From contig CAJUNT010000004.1 in assembly GCA_910587735.1 (NCBI GenBank), positions 1 through 64,000 on the forward strand: a stretch of 64,000 nucleotides of DNA, read 5' to 3'. Source of the DNA: an uncultured Clostridia bacterium (lineage in GTDB: Bacteria > Bacillota > Clostridia > Lachnospirales > Anaerotignaceae). This document shows positions 1 through 7,481 of the stretch, piece by piece (within the stretch, counting starts at the first letter, position 1; each line of letters begins with the position of its first letter). Below the pieces are notes generated by a model that was not told the origin of the DNA, ran no database searches, and saw only the letters and a list, made by a program, of their open reading frames with translations. Both the position numbers and the translations under genes were made by a program.

Positions 1-152
1 GGTTTTCTTACAATTTAATAATACCAAAATCGGTTGGCTGTTTCTATATTTTATAATGATAAATTTATTTATTATGTCTTGCAAAACCACTTATTTGTTG
101 GGTTCATGAGGTTTTGCTCAAGGCTATAAAAGTATAAAAAAGGAGGGATATT

Positions 153-425
153 ATGCATATCAAAAAAATATTGGCAATAGGAATTGTTGGTGTATTATCA
201 TCTGCTTACTTGGTATTTCCAGCTTTTGCACACGGACATGGACATCATAGGCAGACACAAGTTAATACAAATTATACAGCTGTTTGCACAATAGAAGACT
301 GCGCTGAAATAGGACATCATGTTCATAATGGAGTAAACTATTGTGGTTATAATCATAGTAGTGGATATTGTGATGGTTCTTGTACTACAACATATTCAGG
401 CGGCGGACATCATGGCTGCCATTAA
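153..425 (+). CDS. Secreted His/Cys-rich small protein
   Basis: 90-residue protein of unknown function. An N-terminal signal peptide is clear: two lysines, then a hydrophobic stretch ending in FPAFA at about residue 26. The mature part is extremely rich in His (HGHGHH at the start, GGGHHGCH at the end) and contains several cysteines, so an exported metal-binding role (zinc, copper or nickel) is a reasonable inference, not a demonstrated one. The start is set by AAAGGAGGG just upstream. An 8-bp inverted repeat at 81-88/110-117 lies in the leader and could be regulatory. The gene lies outside the mobile island. Confidence 0.7.
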   Translation: MHIKKILAIGIVGVLSSAYLVFPAFAHGHGHHRQTQVNTNYTAVCTIEDCAEIGHHVHNGVNYCGYNHSSGYCDGSCTTTYSGGGHHGCH

Positions 426-450
426 GTAAATATGACAGTATAGCAATTTT

Positions 451-485
451 TTGCTTGGCAAAAAATATTGTTTTCTGCCAAGCAA
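451..485. terminator. Hairpin after the His/Cys-rich gene
   Basis: A 10-bp perfect inverted repeat (451-460 with 476-485) is extended by A/T pairs inside. There is no strong T tract after it, so termination is probable but not certain. Confidence 0.45.
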
Positions 486-530
486 TATAAATGATTGTTT
501 AAATATCTGTAATATTGTATAATTATTTAA

Positions 531-604
531 TACAGGGTGGAGCAGTTTGGTAGCTCGTTAGGCTCATAACCCGAAGGTCGTTGGTTCAAATCCAGCCCCC
601 GCAA
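531..604 (+). pseudogene. Initiator tRNA (CAT), probably decayed; left attachment site
   Basis: This aligns along its whole length with bacterial tRNA-fMet: D arm GAGC/GCTC, anticodon loop CTCATAA, T arm GTTGG-TTCAAAT-CCAGC and a 3' end of CCCCGCA plus A. The 3' part is canonical, but the 5' part is damaged. Acceptor bases 2 and 4 are A opposite C, and anticodon-stem base 29 is A opposite C, while base 28 has become a T-G wobble. All are transitions away from normal G-C pairs. The gene is likely non-functional, kept only as an integration target. A working tRNA tolerating the mismatches cannot be excluded. Confidence 0.7.
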
Positions 605-605
605 T
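563..605 (+). repeat. attL core, 43-bp direct repeat copy 1
   Basis: This copy is identical over 43 bp to 14089-14131 and runs from the anticodon loop through the 3' end of the tRNA. It marks the left end of the integrated island. tRNA 3' ends are the classical target of tyrosine integrases such as the one at 3544-4947. Confidence 0.9.
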
Positions 606-610
606 TTCAG

Positions 611-652
611 AAAAGCCTTAGAATTCAACGGTTCTAGGGCTTTTGTTTTTTT
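611..652 (+). terminator. tRNA terminator, left copy
   Basis: Hairpin with stem AAGCCTTAGAA/TTCTAGGGCTT followed by a long T tract. It is homologous to the hairpin at 14135-14172 beyond the other attachment core. Confidence 0.8.
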
Positions 653-679
653 TTGCAACATTTTATTTTTGGTGATTTC

Positions 680-700
680 TACCCCAACCGTACCCCAACC
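680..700. repeat. Candidate integrase arm-type sites, left end
   Basis: Two direct copies of TACCCCAACC start 11 bp apart (680 and 691). The same pair with the same spacing occurs inside the right end (13941 and 13952). Arm-site function is inferred from location and symmetry. Confidence 0.5.
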
Positions 701-754
701 CATTGTAAATGAGTCTTTTGCTATGATATAATAATGAAAAAAGGGGATATTTTT

Positions 755-2125
755 ATGCAAAGAATGAAGACTTTGAAAGAAATTAAAGAAGAAGATGAAA
801 GATATAGAAGAGAGAAAAAAGAAAAGCAAAAAAAGGAAAAGGAAGAAAAGAAAAAATTAAAAAATCATAATAAAAATGATGATTATTATTTTGAAGATGA
901 AGAAGAATATAATGATGATAATTATTGTGCAATAAAAGAAAAAAGGACTCTTAAGAAAAAAGAAGTAAAGGATTTAAAGTGCTTTCGATATTATGATAAA
1001 GAGTTTATTTACCCTGTTTTTTCTTATTGTTTATTATCTAATTTAGTGTCACTATTAAATACCTATTTAAAACCTAATGTTATTTTGCATATAACTACAA
1101 AAGAAGCAGATACTTTACAATACTACAAAAATTTGTTGAATGATATACTTTTTCTTTGGGGAGATAGTGTAGAAAGCTATTCTGTAGAAAATATAAGAGA
1201 TATAGAGGATATTTTTGTAAGATTAAATGCTTCTGAAGATAAAATGATTGTTTGGAATATACAAGACAGTTCTCATATTCAGCCAATAAAAACAGAAATA
1301 AAAAGGATACATAATAGTTTAAAAAATAATTTATATCAGTATTGTGACTATCCATTTACAGCGTTACCTCTTATTTATTCTAAATACAATTATACAAGTG
1401 ACGAAATTTATACAATTATTCTTAAAGAGTCGACAGAAAATAAAACAAAAAATAGAAATGTAAAGATTACCACTGAATTAGGGAATTATGTTTATAATTT
1501 TTTGGCTGAATTAAATTTTAAATTTAATGATATATATATGTCAAAAGTAATCAATCAAGAATTGAGCAAGAAATATGACGAGTATACAAATAAATTTTCA
1601 GAATGTGTAGGAGAAAAACCCCTTACTTGGTTAAGGTTTGAATGTTTATTAGTTAGCGTATTTTCTTATTTTATAGATGTTACACTTTATGACGAAACAT
1701 CAGAAGAAAAAGAACAATTATTGAAAGAAGCAGAAAGTGTTATTACAGGGATTAAATTTCAAGATGACAAGCAAGTACTATTTGACAAAATATTAGGGGA
1801 TATTACTTCATTAAAAGAGGACAAAGAAAAAATATTGCTTGATAGACCTCAAAATGATTTAATAGATAAATTTTTAAATCATACAGAGCAAATAGGTTTT
1901 TTAACAAGTATTGATAGCAAAAAAGTATTGTGTTTTAAAACAAAGTTTTTAGAAGAATTTTTATATCATTATAAAGTTGACAAAACAGAATTTTTAACAT
2001 ATGCTTATACAGAGAATAAAATACATTATAATAAAGATAAAAATGGTGTACGATTTGATGTAAATATACCTGTAAAAAAAGAAGGCAAGCCTATAAACAA
2101 AAAATTTTATGCTTTTTATATATAA
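755..2125 (+). CDS. Island protein of unknown function with charged N-terminus
   Basis: 456 residues; the family is not recognised. The start at 755 is preferred over an in-frame ATG at 734 because AAAAGGGG lies about 8 nt before it. Residues 1-60 are an almost uninterrupted run of Lys/Glu/Asp, probably helical and disordered, followed by an ordinary-looking globular region with no motif I can name and a basic C-terminus. It is the first gene inside the left end. Very low GC and convergent placement with the Rep-like gene suggest a plasmid- or phage-derived maintenance protein, but that is only context. Confidence 0.6.
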   Translation: MQRMKTLKEIKEEDERYRREKKEKQKKEKEEKKKLKNHNKNDDYYFEDEEEYNDDNYCAIKEKRTLKKKEVKDLKCFRYYDKEFIYPVFSYCLLSNLVSLLNTYLKPNVILHITTKEADTLQYYKNLLNDILFLWGDSVESYSVENIRDIEDIFVRLNASEDKMIVWNIQDSSHIQPIKTEIKRIHNSLKNNLYQYCDYPFTALPLIYSKYNYTSDEIYTIILKESTENKTKNRNVKITTELGNYVYNFLAELNFKFNDIYMSKVINQELSKKYDEYTNKFSECVGEKPLTWLRFECLLVSVFSYFIDVTLYDETSEEKEQLLKEAESVITGIKFQDDKQVLFDKILGDITSLKEDKEKILLDRPQNDLIDKFLNHTEQIGFLTSIDSKKVLCFKTKFLEEFLYHYKVDKTEFLTYAYTENKIHYNKDKNGVRFDVNIPVKKEGKPINKKFYAFYI

Positions 2126-2132
2126 AAAATTC

Positions 2133-2233
2133 TGGGAATGAAACGGGAATGATAAGGGAACTACGAAAAGAACTGTTTTTTAATTAAAAAAATTAGCGAT
2201 AGTAGAGCCATTTTTATCATTCCCAAATTCCCA
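2133..2233. repeat. Two-part inverted repeat between convergent genes
   Basis: TGGGAA plus GGGAATGAT (2133-2138, 2145-2153) pair with ATCATTCCC plus TTCCCA (2216-2224, 2228-2233). It lies just downstream of the Rep-like gene and could be a bidirectional terminator or part of an origin or nick site. Confidence 0.5.
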
Positions 2234-2250
2234 AAATGTTCGTATGGGAA

Positions 2251-3345
2251 TTAAATTTTTTTAAAAAGTATTTCATTTTCTACTAAAATTTGAAATATAT
2301 CATCTAATTTTTGTATTTTTCTATTCTTTGCTATAGTAACAGGATTGATATTAAGTTGTTCTAATTGTTTTAATATGGTATTTACTTTGGTGTTAGAAAA
2401 GTGATAACTTTCTTTTAGAGATTCTACTGCTTTTCTAACATTTTTATGTAATGTAGCGGTTTCTAATAGCAATATACAATTTTCCTTTTGTTTCTGCTTG
2501 AGATTGCTATGTTGTATTATAGTAATTGCTTGCTCTTTTTTGTAGTATGTACCTTTGTAGGATAGTTTACTTAAATAATGAAACAGTATATTTTTGCTAT
2601 TTGAAATAAAGTAATAAAGCATTGTTTCTGAAACATATTCATTGAAAAAAAGAGAATTGCATTGCAGTATCTCTTTTAGTTTTTTGTGAAATAGCTTTAC
2701 TTCTACACGTAAAATAGTTTCTGCCTGCTTTGCTATCTCTTCTGATAGTTTAATAGAAAGTAATTGTTTATATTTATTATAAGCAGAAAATTGTATTCCT
2801 TGATGATTGATAAAATCAATACCATTCTTTTTAGATATATTTTTCCCTTGATGTTTTAATATCATTTGATTGTCATAATAGCCATAAGGTTTATTTCCTT
2901 TTTTAAGCAGTCTGATATATTCTTCGACAGTTTGATTATTTTGCAAATCTATGTCAACACAACAATCTATTCTTTTGAGAATAAAGTGCTCTAAGCGATA
3001 ATGATTCCCTAAAAAAGATAACATAGCATTTACTTGTACAAATAATTCTGATAATGGTGTGGTATGTGTATTGTAAATCCATATTAAATTATCAGGGTGC
3101 AGTATAGTCTGAGGATTGACCGTTAAATTAAGCTGATAATAGCTTTGATATGGATTTTTAGAAATCTGTATCTGTAATCCTCGTTTTTGATACTTATGAC
3201 AAAAATAGATATTGTTTTTCCAAAAACAACGATAATGATATTGCTTGTTATCCTCTTGTATATTTTTCATTATTGTACGATATTGTATTTGTGTTAGCTT
3301 CCTTCCACATTCAAATGTATGGATTGAAAATAGCAATGTATTCAT
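2251..3345 (-). CDS. Putative replication initiation protein (Rep-like)
   Basis: 364 residues. Two short motifs fit phage/plasmid replication initiators: RIDCCVDID near residue 125, and the later pair SAYNKYKQLL and ILRVEVKL, which resembles the YDK..E..LRIEVRL arrangement of gene II/X-type Rep proteins. The C-terminal third contains helix-turn-helix-like repeats. The start is set by AGGAGGAC 8-10 nt upstream. Four exact 8-bp iterons lie immediately upstream (3361-3392), which supports a DNA-binding initiator that may autoregulate. A catalytic tyrosine cannot be assigned with confidence, so this remains a family-level guess. Confidence 0.5.
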   Translation of the reverse strand: MNTLLFSIHTFECGRKLTQIQYRTIMKNIQEDNKQYHYRCFWKNNIYFCHKYQKRGLQIQISKNPYQSYYQLNLTVNPQTILHPDNLIWIYNTHTTPLSELFVQVNAMLSFLGNHYRLEHFILKRIDCCVDIDLQNNQTVEEYIRLLKKGNKPYGYYDNQMILKHQGKNISKKNGIDFINHQGIQFSAYNKYKQLLSIKLSEEIAKQAETILRVEVKLFHKKLKEILQCNSLFFNEYVSETMLYYFISNSKNILFHYLSKLSYKGTYYKKEQAITIIQHSNLKQKQKENCILLLETATLHKNVRKAVESLKESYHFSNTKVNTILKQLEQLNINPVTIAKNRKIQKLDDIFQILVENEILFKKI

Positions 3346-3360
3346 GTATAGTCCTCCTAA

Positions 3361-3394
3361 CTAGATAAAAAGATAATTAGATAACTAGATAAGT
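3361..3394. repeat. Four tandem 8-bp iterons upstream of the Rep-like gene
   Basis: AGATAA recurs at 3363, 3371, 3379 and 3387, giving an exact 8-bp period, directly upstream of the ribosome site of the Rep-like gene on the minus strand. The array could be an origin or an autoregulatory operator. Confidence 0.6.
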
Positions 3395-3496
3395 AACTTA
3401 TTGAGTAAAAACAGTGTATATTATAGAAATTCTTCTACAAAAACAAATGAATCAATGATTAAAATAATAAAAAGTATATCTATATTATTTGAAATC

Positions 3497-3540
3497 AAAA
3501 AAATCTCCTATGATGTTTGGTGTTACATAGGAGATTTTTG
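3497..3540 (-). terminator. Integrase terminator
   Basis: A 13-bp stem (AAAATCTCCTATG with CATAGGAGATTTT) is followed by a T tract on the minus strand, just after the integrase stop. Confidence 0.85.
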
Positions 3541-3543
3541 GTA

Positions 3544-4947
3544 TTATACATTGACATAGAATACGGTTTCTTCTGCTGTTTGAGGTATGTAATTGATTTG
3601 CTCTATTGGTATTTTATAAGGGTGTTCTGTTACAAATTGTTTTATATTTTGTGTTAGCATATTCATTCCAGAAAGCATTTCTGCACTTGTATATTGAATT
3701 TCTGGAAAGTCTACAGACTGAAAAATATAACTATTTTTATCATTTTGCTTTACTGAAATAGCATATTTGTGTTCTTTCTGTTCCATATCTTGTATATAAA
3801 GTTTATTCATCAATTTCATGCTTTCTCTTTTATGCTCTTCTAAAACATGACCATAAGTGTCTAATGTAAAAGAAACAGAAGAATGTCCTGCAATAGCGGA
3901 TACTGTTTTGATATCCATTTTTTCCTCTAAAGCGATGGTAACAAATGTGTGCCTTAAACTATGAAAGGTATGGTGTGGTATTTTTGCTGCTTTCAACATT
4001 TTGTTGTAATGGTCTTTGAATGTTCTAGGCTCTATGTAACAGCCGTTTGGTTGTGTTACTACCATATCTAATGAACGATATTCTTTCTCAAAGTTTTTTC
4101 TTTCGTTGTCTTGTTGTTTTTTCCATAGTATTAACTCTCTAATTGCTCCTTCTGGCAAAGGAATACTTCTAATGGCACATTCTGTTTTTGGGGTTTCTAT
4201 TACAATGCGTGTTTTCTGTTTGCCTGTAACATCTTTTAAACGGTTTAGCGACTGATTGACGTGCAAAGTACCTGAATACAAATCAATATCTTGCCAACGT
4301 AATCCTAATAACTCCCCTAAGCGTAAACCTGTTGCCAATGTTAAGCGGATAAAAACACCATAGCGATGGTTGTAACTTTCTCTAATGAGTATATTACATT
4401 CTTCATGAGAAAATATAGAAACTCTCTTTTTTCTGTTTTTGGGTAGTTGTACACCACCACAAGGATTTTGAAACAAATAGTTTTCTTTTACAGCCTGAGA
4501 TAGTGCTTTATGAAGACAACTATTCATATTTCTGATTGTTTTAGCAGATAAGCCTGTTTCTGTTTTATAATTGTAAAGTTCTTGTATAGTATGTGTATTT
4601 AACTTTTTTAGAGGAATTTCTCCAATAGTATTTTTAAAATGATTTTCAACATATCCTTCATAACTAATATAAGTAGAATCTTTTACCGTATTTTTGACAT
4701 AAGTTTTAAGCCATCGTTTTAGATATTGATAAGTTGTCATTTTTGCAACATCTACATAGTTGCAATTTGAAAATTTATATGCTTCTTCTTTTAAAATTTT
4801 ATTTGCCGCTGTTTTCGTGTCTGCATAGAAGGAAACTCTTTTTACTGTTCCCTTTTCAAAATCAATTCCTGCTGTAATACGGACTTCATATTTTCCATCT
4901 TTTCTTTGTCTGATACTTCCTTCATTTTGACCTCTTTTTTTAGACAT
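3544..4947 (-). CDS. int: Tyrosine-type site-specific integrase with C-terminal extension
   Basis: 467-residue Tn916/phage-type integrase that would catalyse recombination between the element and the tRNA site. Residues 1-60 form an AP2-like arm-binding domain (GSIRQRKDGKYEVRI), and about 70-160 a SAM-like core-binding domain. The catalytic domain has the Arg in TGLRLGEL, Lys in ETPKTE, HSLRH, AGHSS, and the nucleophilic Tyr in DTYGH. After the expected end (near residue 390) about 70 extra residues follow, including FQSVDFPEIQYTSAEM, which resembles a HicB-like fold. It is divergent from the amidoligase operon and has its own terminator. The ribosome site GGAGAG lies 8 nt upstream. Confidence 0.95.
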   Translation of the reverse strand: MSKKRGQNEGSIRQRKDGKYEVRITAGIDFEKGTVKRVSFYADTKTAANKILKEEAYKFSNCNYVDVAKMTTYQYLKRWLKTYVKNTVKDSTYISYEGYVENHFKNTIGEIPLKKLNTHTIQELYNYKTETGLSAKTIRNMNSCLHKALSQAVKENYLFQNPCGGVQLPKNRKKRVSIFSHEECNILIRESYNHRYGVFIRLTLATGLRLGELLGLRWQDIDLYSGTLHVNQSLNRLKDVTGKQKTRIVIETPKTECAIRSIPLPEGAIRELILWKKQQDNERKNFEKEYRSLDMVVTQPNGCYIEPRTFKDHYNKMLKAAKIPHHTFHSLRHTFVTIALEEKMDIKTVSAIAGHSSVSFTLDTYGHVLEEHKRESMKLMNKLYIQDMEQKEHKYAISVKQNDKNSYIFQSVDFPEIQYTSAEMLSGMNMLTQNIKQFVTEHPYKIPIEQINYIPQTAEETVFYVNV

Positions 4948-5163
4948 TTTTTTCTCTCCTTTCTGATTTTATTTTTGTGTTGATGTGACAATAAAATTCT
5001 ATTTTTCTTTTGATGCATAGAGATAATATGTCAATGATTTTTGGAGAAATACGGATGACCAAAAAGAGTATTTTTATCGTATTTTCAAGCATTTCAATGA
5101 TATATTATACTGATGTAATACAAAAAACTATTTTATGAAAACAATAAAAGGAGGAAACACAAT

Positions 5164-5271
5164 ATGAAAATTTCTAAAGAAGTACTCGAAAAAGTATTAA
5201 TTGCAGTGACTATTTTAGCAAAGGCAGTACAAGAACACATCAACAACAAAGAAAACAAAAAGGGAGAGTGA
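5164..5271 (+). CDS. 35-residue peptide upstream of the amidoligase
   Basis: Short ORF preceded by a near-perfect AAAGGAGG ribosome site. The product starts MKISKEVLEKVLIAVTILAK, forms an amphipathic or hydrophobic helix, and ends in a charged tail rich in Lys, Asn and Glu. It stops 6 nt before the amidoligase start, whose ribosome site lies inside it, so the two are probably co-transcribed and translationally linked. It has no recognised family. It could be a leader peptide or, more interestingly, a peptide substrate or small partner of the amidoligase; the Lys/Glu side chains would be suitable, but nothing proves it. Confidence 0.6.
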   Translation: MKISKEVLEKVLIAVTILAKAVQEHINNKENKKGE

Positions 5272-5277
5272 AATCAT

Positions 5278-6381
5278 ATGAGAGAAGTATTTTATTGCAG
5301 TCAATGTGAACAAGAATTGACAGAAGAAACGGCTTATTTTATGGAAGAGGAAGTATATTGCTTGGATTGCTTTGAAGAGTTAACAGACACTTGTGCAGAG
5401 CGTGGAGAAAGAATTTATATCAGTGAAAATGAAGGTACAGAAGATACTCCTTTATGTTCCCATTGTTATCATCACTATTACACAAACTGTAATCATTGTG
5501 ATGAACTTATTTCGCTGGACAATGCTTATTGTGAACAAGGTATCTATTATTGTGAAGAGTGTTATCATGAAAAAATAGAAAGAAAACTAATTCATGATTA
5601 TGGTTATAAACCTTATCCCGTTTTCTATGGAAAAGGGGGTCGCTTCTTTGGTGTGGAATTGGAGATTGATGATGGTGGAAAAGATTATGACAATGCAAAG
5701 AAAATTTTAGAGTTAGCGAATGAAGTAAAAGAACATATTTACATAAAAGAAGATGGCAGTTTATCAGATGGATTTGAAATTGTTAGCCATCCTATGACAT
5801 TGGATTATCATAAAAATAATATGAATTGGCAGGAAATTATGAAAAAAGCGGTTCATATGGGATATTACAGCCATCAATCAGGCACAGCAGGATTACATAT
5901 TCATGTCAATAGAAATTGTTTTGGAGAATATGCAGAAGAACAAGAAAATGCTATTTCAAGAGTACTATATTTTGTAGAGATGTTTTGGAATGAGATGCTG
6001 TGTTTTAGCAGAAGAACAGAAAAGCAAATGAAGCAGTGGGCAAATAGATACGGCAGAAAAAACTCTCCCAAAGAAACGCTTTATCATGCAAAGGACAGCC
6101 AAAACGGTCGTTATACCTGTGTAAATTTAAACAACTATGAAACAATAGAATTCCGATTATTTAGAGGTACATTAAAGTACAATACCTTTATTGCTACATT
6201 ACAGATGGTAAATAAAATCTGTGATGTAGCAATTTCTTTTTCTGATGAAGAATTAGACAAGCTGTCATGGAATGGTTTTGTTTCTCAATTAGATAGTGAA
6301 AAAGTACCAGAATTAATACAATATTTGAAAGAAAGAAGATTGTATTGCAATGAGCCTGTGTTATGTGAGGAGGAGATGTAA
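5278..6381 (+). CDS. Amidoligase-family enzyme with N-terminal zinc fingers
   Basis: 367 residues. The first 95 contain repeated CxxC/CxxH units (YCSQCEQ, YCLDCF, LCSHCYHH, NCNHC, YCEECYH) like tandem LIM-type zinc ribbons. From about residue 120 it matches the putative amidoligase family (PF12224, related to glutamine synthetase/ATP-grasp-like ligases): FFGVELEID, EDGSLSDGFEIVSHP, GLHIHVNR and ETIEFRLFRGTL. These carry the acidic and His residues expected to bind metal and ATP. Members are predicted to form amide bonds on peptides or small molecules. The stop overlaps the amidotransferase start by one base, indicating coupling. The substrate is unknown. Confidence 0.85.
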   Translation: MREVFYCSQCEQELTEETAYFMEEEVYCLDCFEELTDTCAERGERIYISENEGTEDTPLCSHCYHHYYTNCNHCDELISLDNAYCEQGIYYCEECYHEKIERKLIHDYGYKPYPVFYGKGGRFFGVELEIDDGGKDYDNAKKILELANEVKEHIYIKEDGSLSDGFEIVSHPMTLDYHKNNMNWQEIMKKAVHMGYYSHQSGTAGLHIHVNRNCFGEYAEEQENAISRVLYFVEMFWNEMLCFSRRTEKQMKQWANRYGRKNSPKETLYHAKDSQNGRYTCVNLNNYETIEFRLFRGTLKYNTFIATLQMVNKICDVAISFSDEELDKLSWNGFVSQLDSEKVPELIQYLKERRLYCNEPVLCEEEM

Positions 6382-7352
6382 TGTGTAGTTTGTTTGGCAT
6401 GATAGATTATGGAAAAGCAATCAGTGAAACACAAAAAATGAAACTCATTAAAACATTATCTATTTGCTGTGAAAAAAGAGGAACAGATGCAACAGGCATT
6501 GCTTTTATAACAGAAAATAGAATACAAATCAAAAAGAAAGCCGTTCCTGCCCGTAAATTTCGTTTTAAACTGCCTAGAAATACAAGTGTTGTAATGGGGC
6601 ATACCAGATTAACCACACAAGGAAATGCTTGTTATAATTACAATAATCACCCATTTTTAGGCTATTGTGAGAACAGCACTTTTGCATTAGCACATAACGG
6701 TATGATATACAATGACAAAGTATTAAGACAGAAATATGGTATTGCTAAAACAGATATTGAAACAGATAGCTATATAGCAGTACAACTTATAGAAAAACAA
6801 AGAGCCTTTACTGTAAAAGCCATAAAAGATATGGCAGAAACAGTAGAAGGCTCTTTTTGTTTTACATTATTAGATGAGAAAAATAACTTGTACATTGTCA
6901 AAGGGGATAATCCTATTGCAGTATTTCATTTTAAAGAAATTGGTTTGTATTTGTATGCTTCTACAGAAAAGTTATTAAAAAATACCATACAGAAAGTAAA
7001 TTTCAAACAAGAGTATACCAAAATTGATATATCTACTGGGGAGATTGTTTGTTTTGATAAACAAGGAAATAGTACAAAATCAAGTTTTGAATATCCTGTT
7101 TGCTGTTTGACACATTATTTCAATACTTCTAAAAGGGAAAGATACAGTCCTTTTGAAAAAGAATATTGCAGAACTTATTTAGAAGAATTGATTGATTTTG
7201 CTGAAAATGTAGGAGTTTCGGAAGAAGAAGTATTATTGCTGTTTGAATATGGATTTGATGAATTTGAAATAGAGCAGCTATTAGAAAATCCTATACAGTT
7301 GCAATGTTGTATCACAGAGATTTTAGAAAAGCAGCATTACATGGAAAGATAA
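6381..7352 (+). CDS. Class II glutamine amidotransferase
   Basis: 323 residues. The protein begins MCSLFG, placing the N-terminal nucleophile Cys2 as in GlmS/PurF/GatD-type Ntn hydrolases after Met removal. Other family marks are the Arg in RGTDATG, GHTRLTTQG with NHPF, LAHNG, and a Thr-Asp pair before SYIAVQL. It would release ammonia from glutamine and, being coupled to the amidoligase (one-base overlap of stop and start), probably supplies it. About the last 80 residues are acidic helices specific to this protein. No synthase domain is fused, so the partner must be separate, consistent with the upstream ligase. Confidence 0.85.
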   Translation: MCSLFGMIDYGKAISETQKMKLIKTLSICCEKRGTDATGIAFITENRIQIKKKAVPARKFRFKLPRNTSVVMGHTRLTTQGNACYNYNNHPFLGYCENSTFALAHNGMIYNDKVLRQKYGIAKTDIETDSYIAVQLIEKQRAFTVKAIKDMAETVEGSFCFTLLDEKNNLYIVKGDNPIAVFHFKEIGLYLYASTEKLLKNTIQKVNFKQEYTKIDISTGEIVCFDKQGNSTKSSFEYPVCCLTHYFNTSKRERYSPFEKEYCRTYLEELIDFAENVGVSEEEVLLLFEYGFDEFEIEQLLENPIQLQCCITEILEKQHYMER

Positions 7353-7357
7353 AAAAG

Positions 7358-7424
7358 TGTCCCAATAGAATTCTATTTCCTTTTGAACTGTTTCATAAAG
7401 GAGGAAAAGAAGTCTATTAGGACA
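7358..7424. promoter_or_regulatory. Inverted repeat upstream of the resolvase; candidate res site or operator
   Basis: TGTCCCAATAGA (7358-7369) and TCTATTAGGACA (7413-7424) are inverted copies matching at 11 of 12 positions, separated by 43 bp. They lie 60-120 bp before the serine recombinase start, the usual place for its recombination site. Confidence 0.45.
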
Positions 7425-7481
7425 AATTTAATGTGTCTCAAAAAGGTATACGCTATTGAAACATATAAGGAGGAATTTAAA

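Noticed and set aside
527..829. Minus-strand ORF of 100 codons across the tRNA region
   Set aside because: Its C-terminus (LDLNQRPSGYEPNELPNCST) is the well-known artefact from translating the antisense of initiator tRNA; no ribosome site or homology.
3361..3394. CRISPR array
   Set aside because: The repeat is 8 bp without spacers and there are no cas genes.
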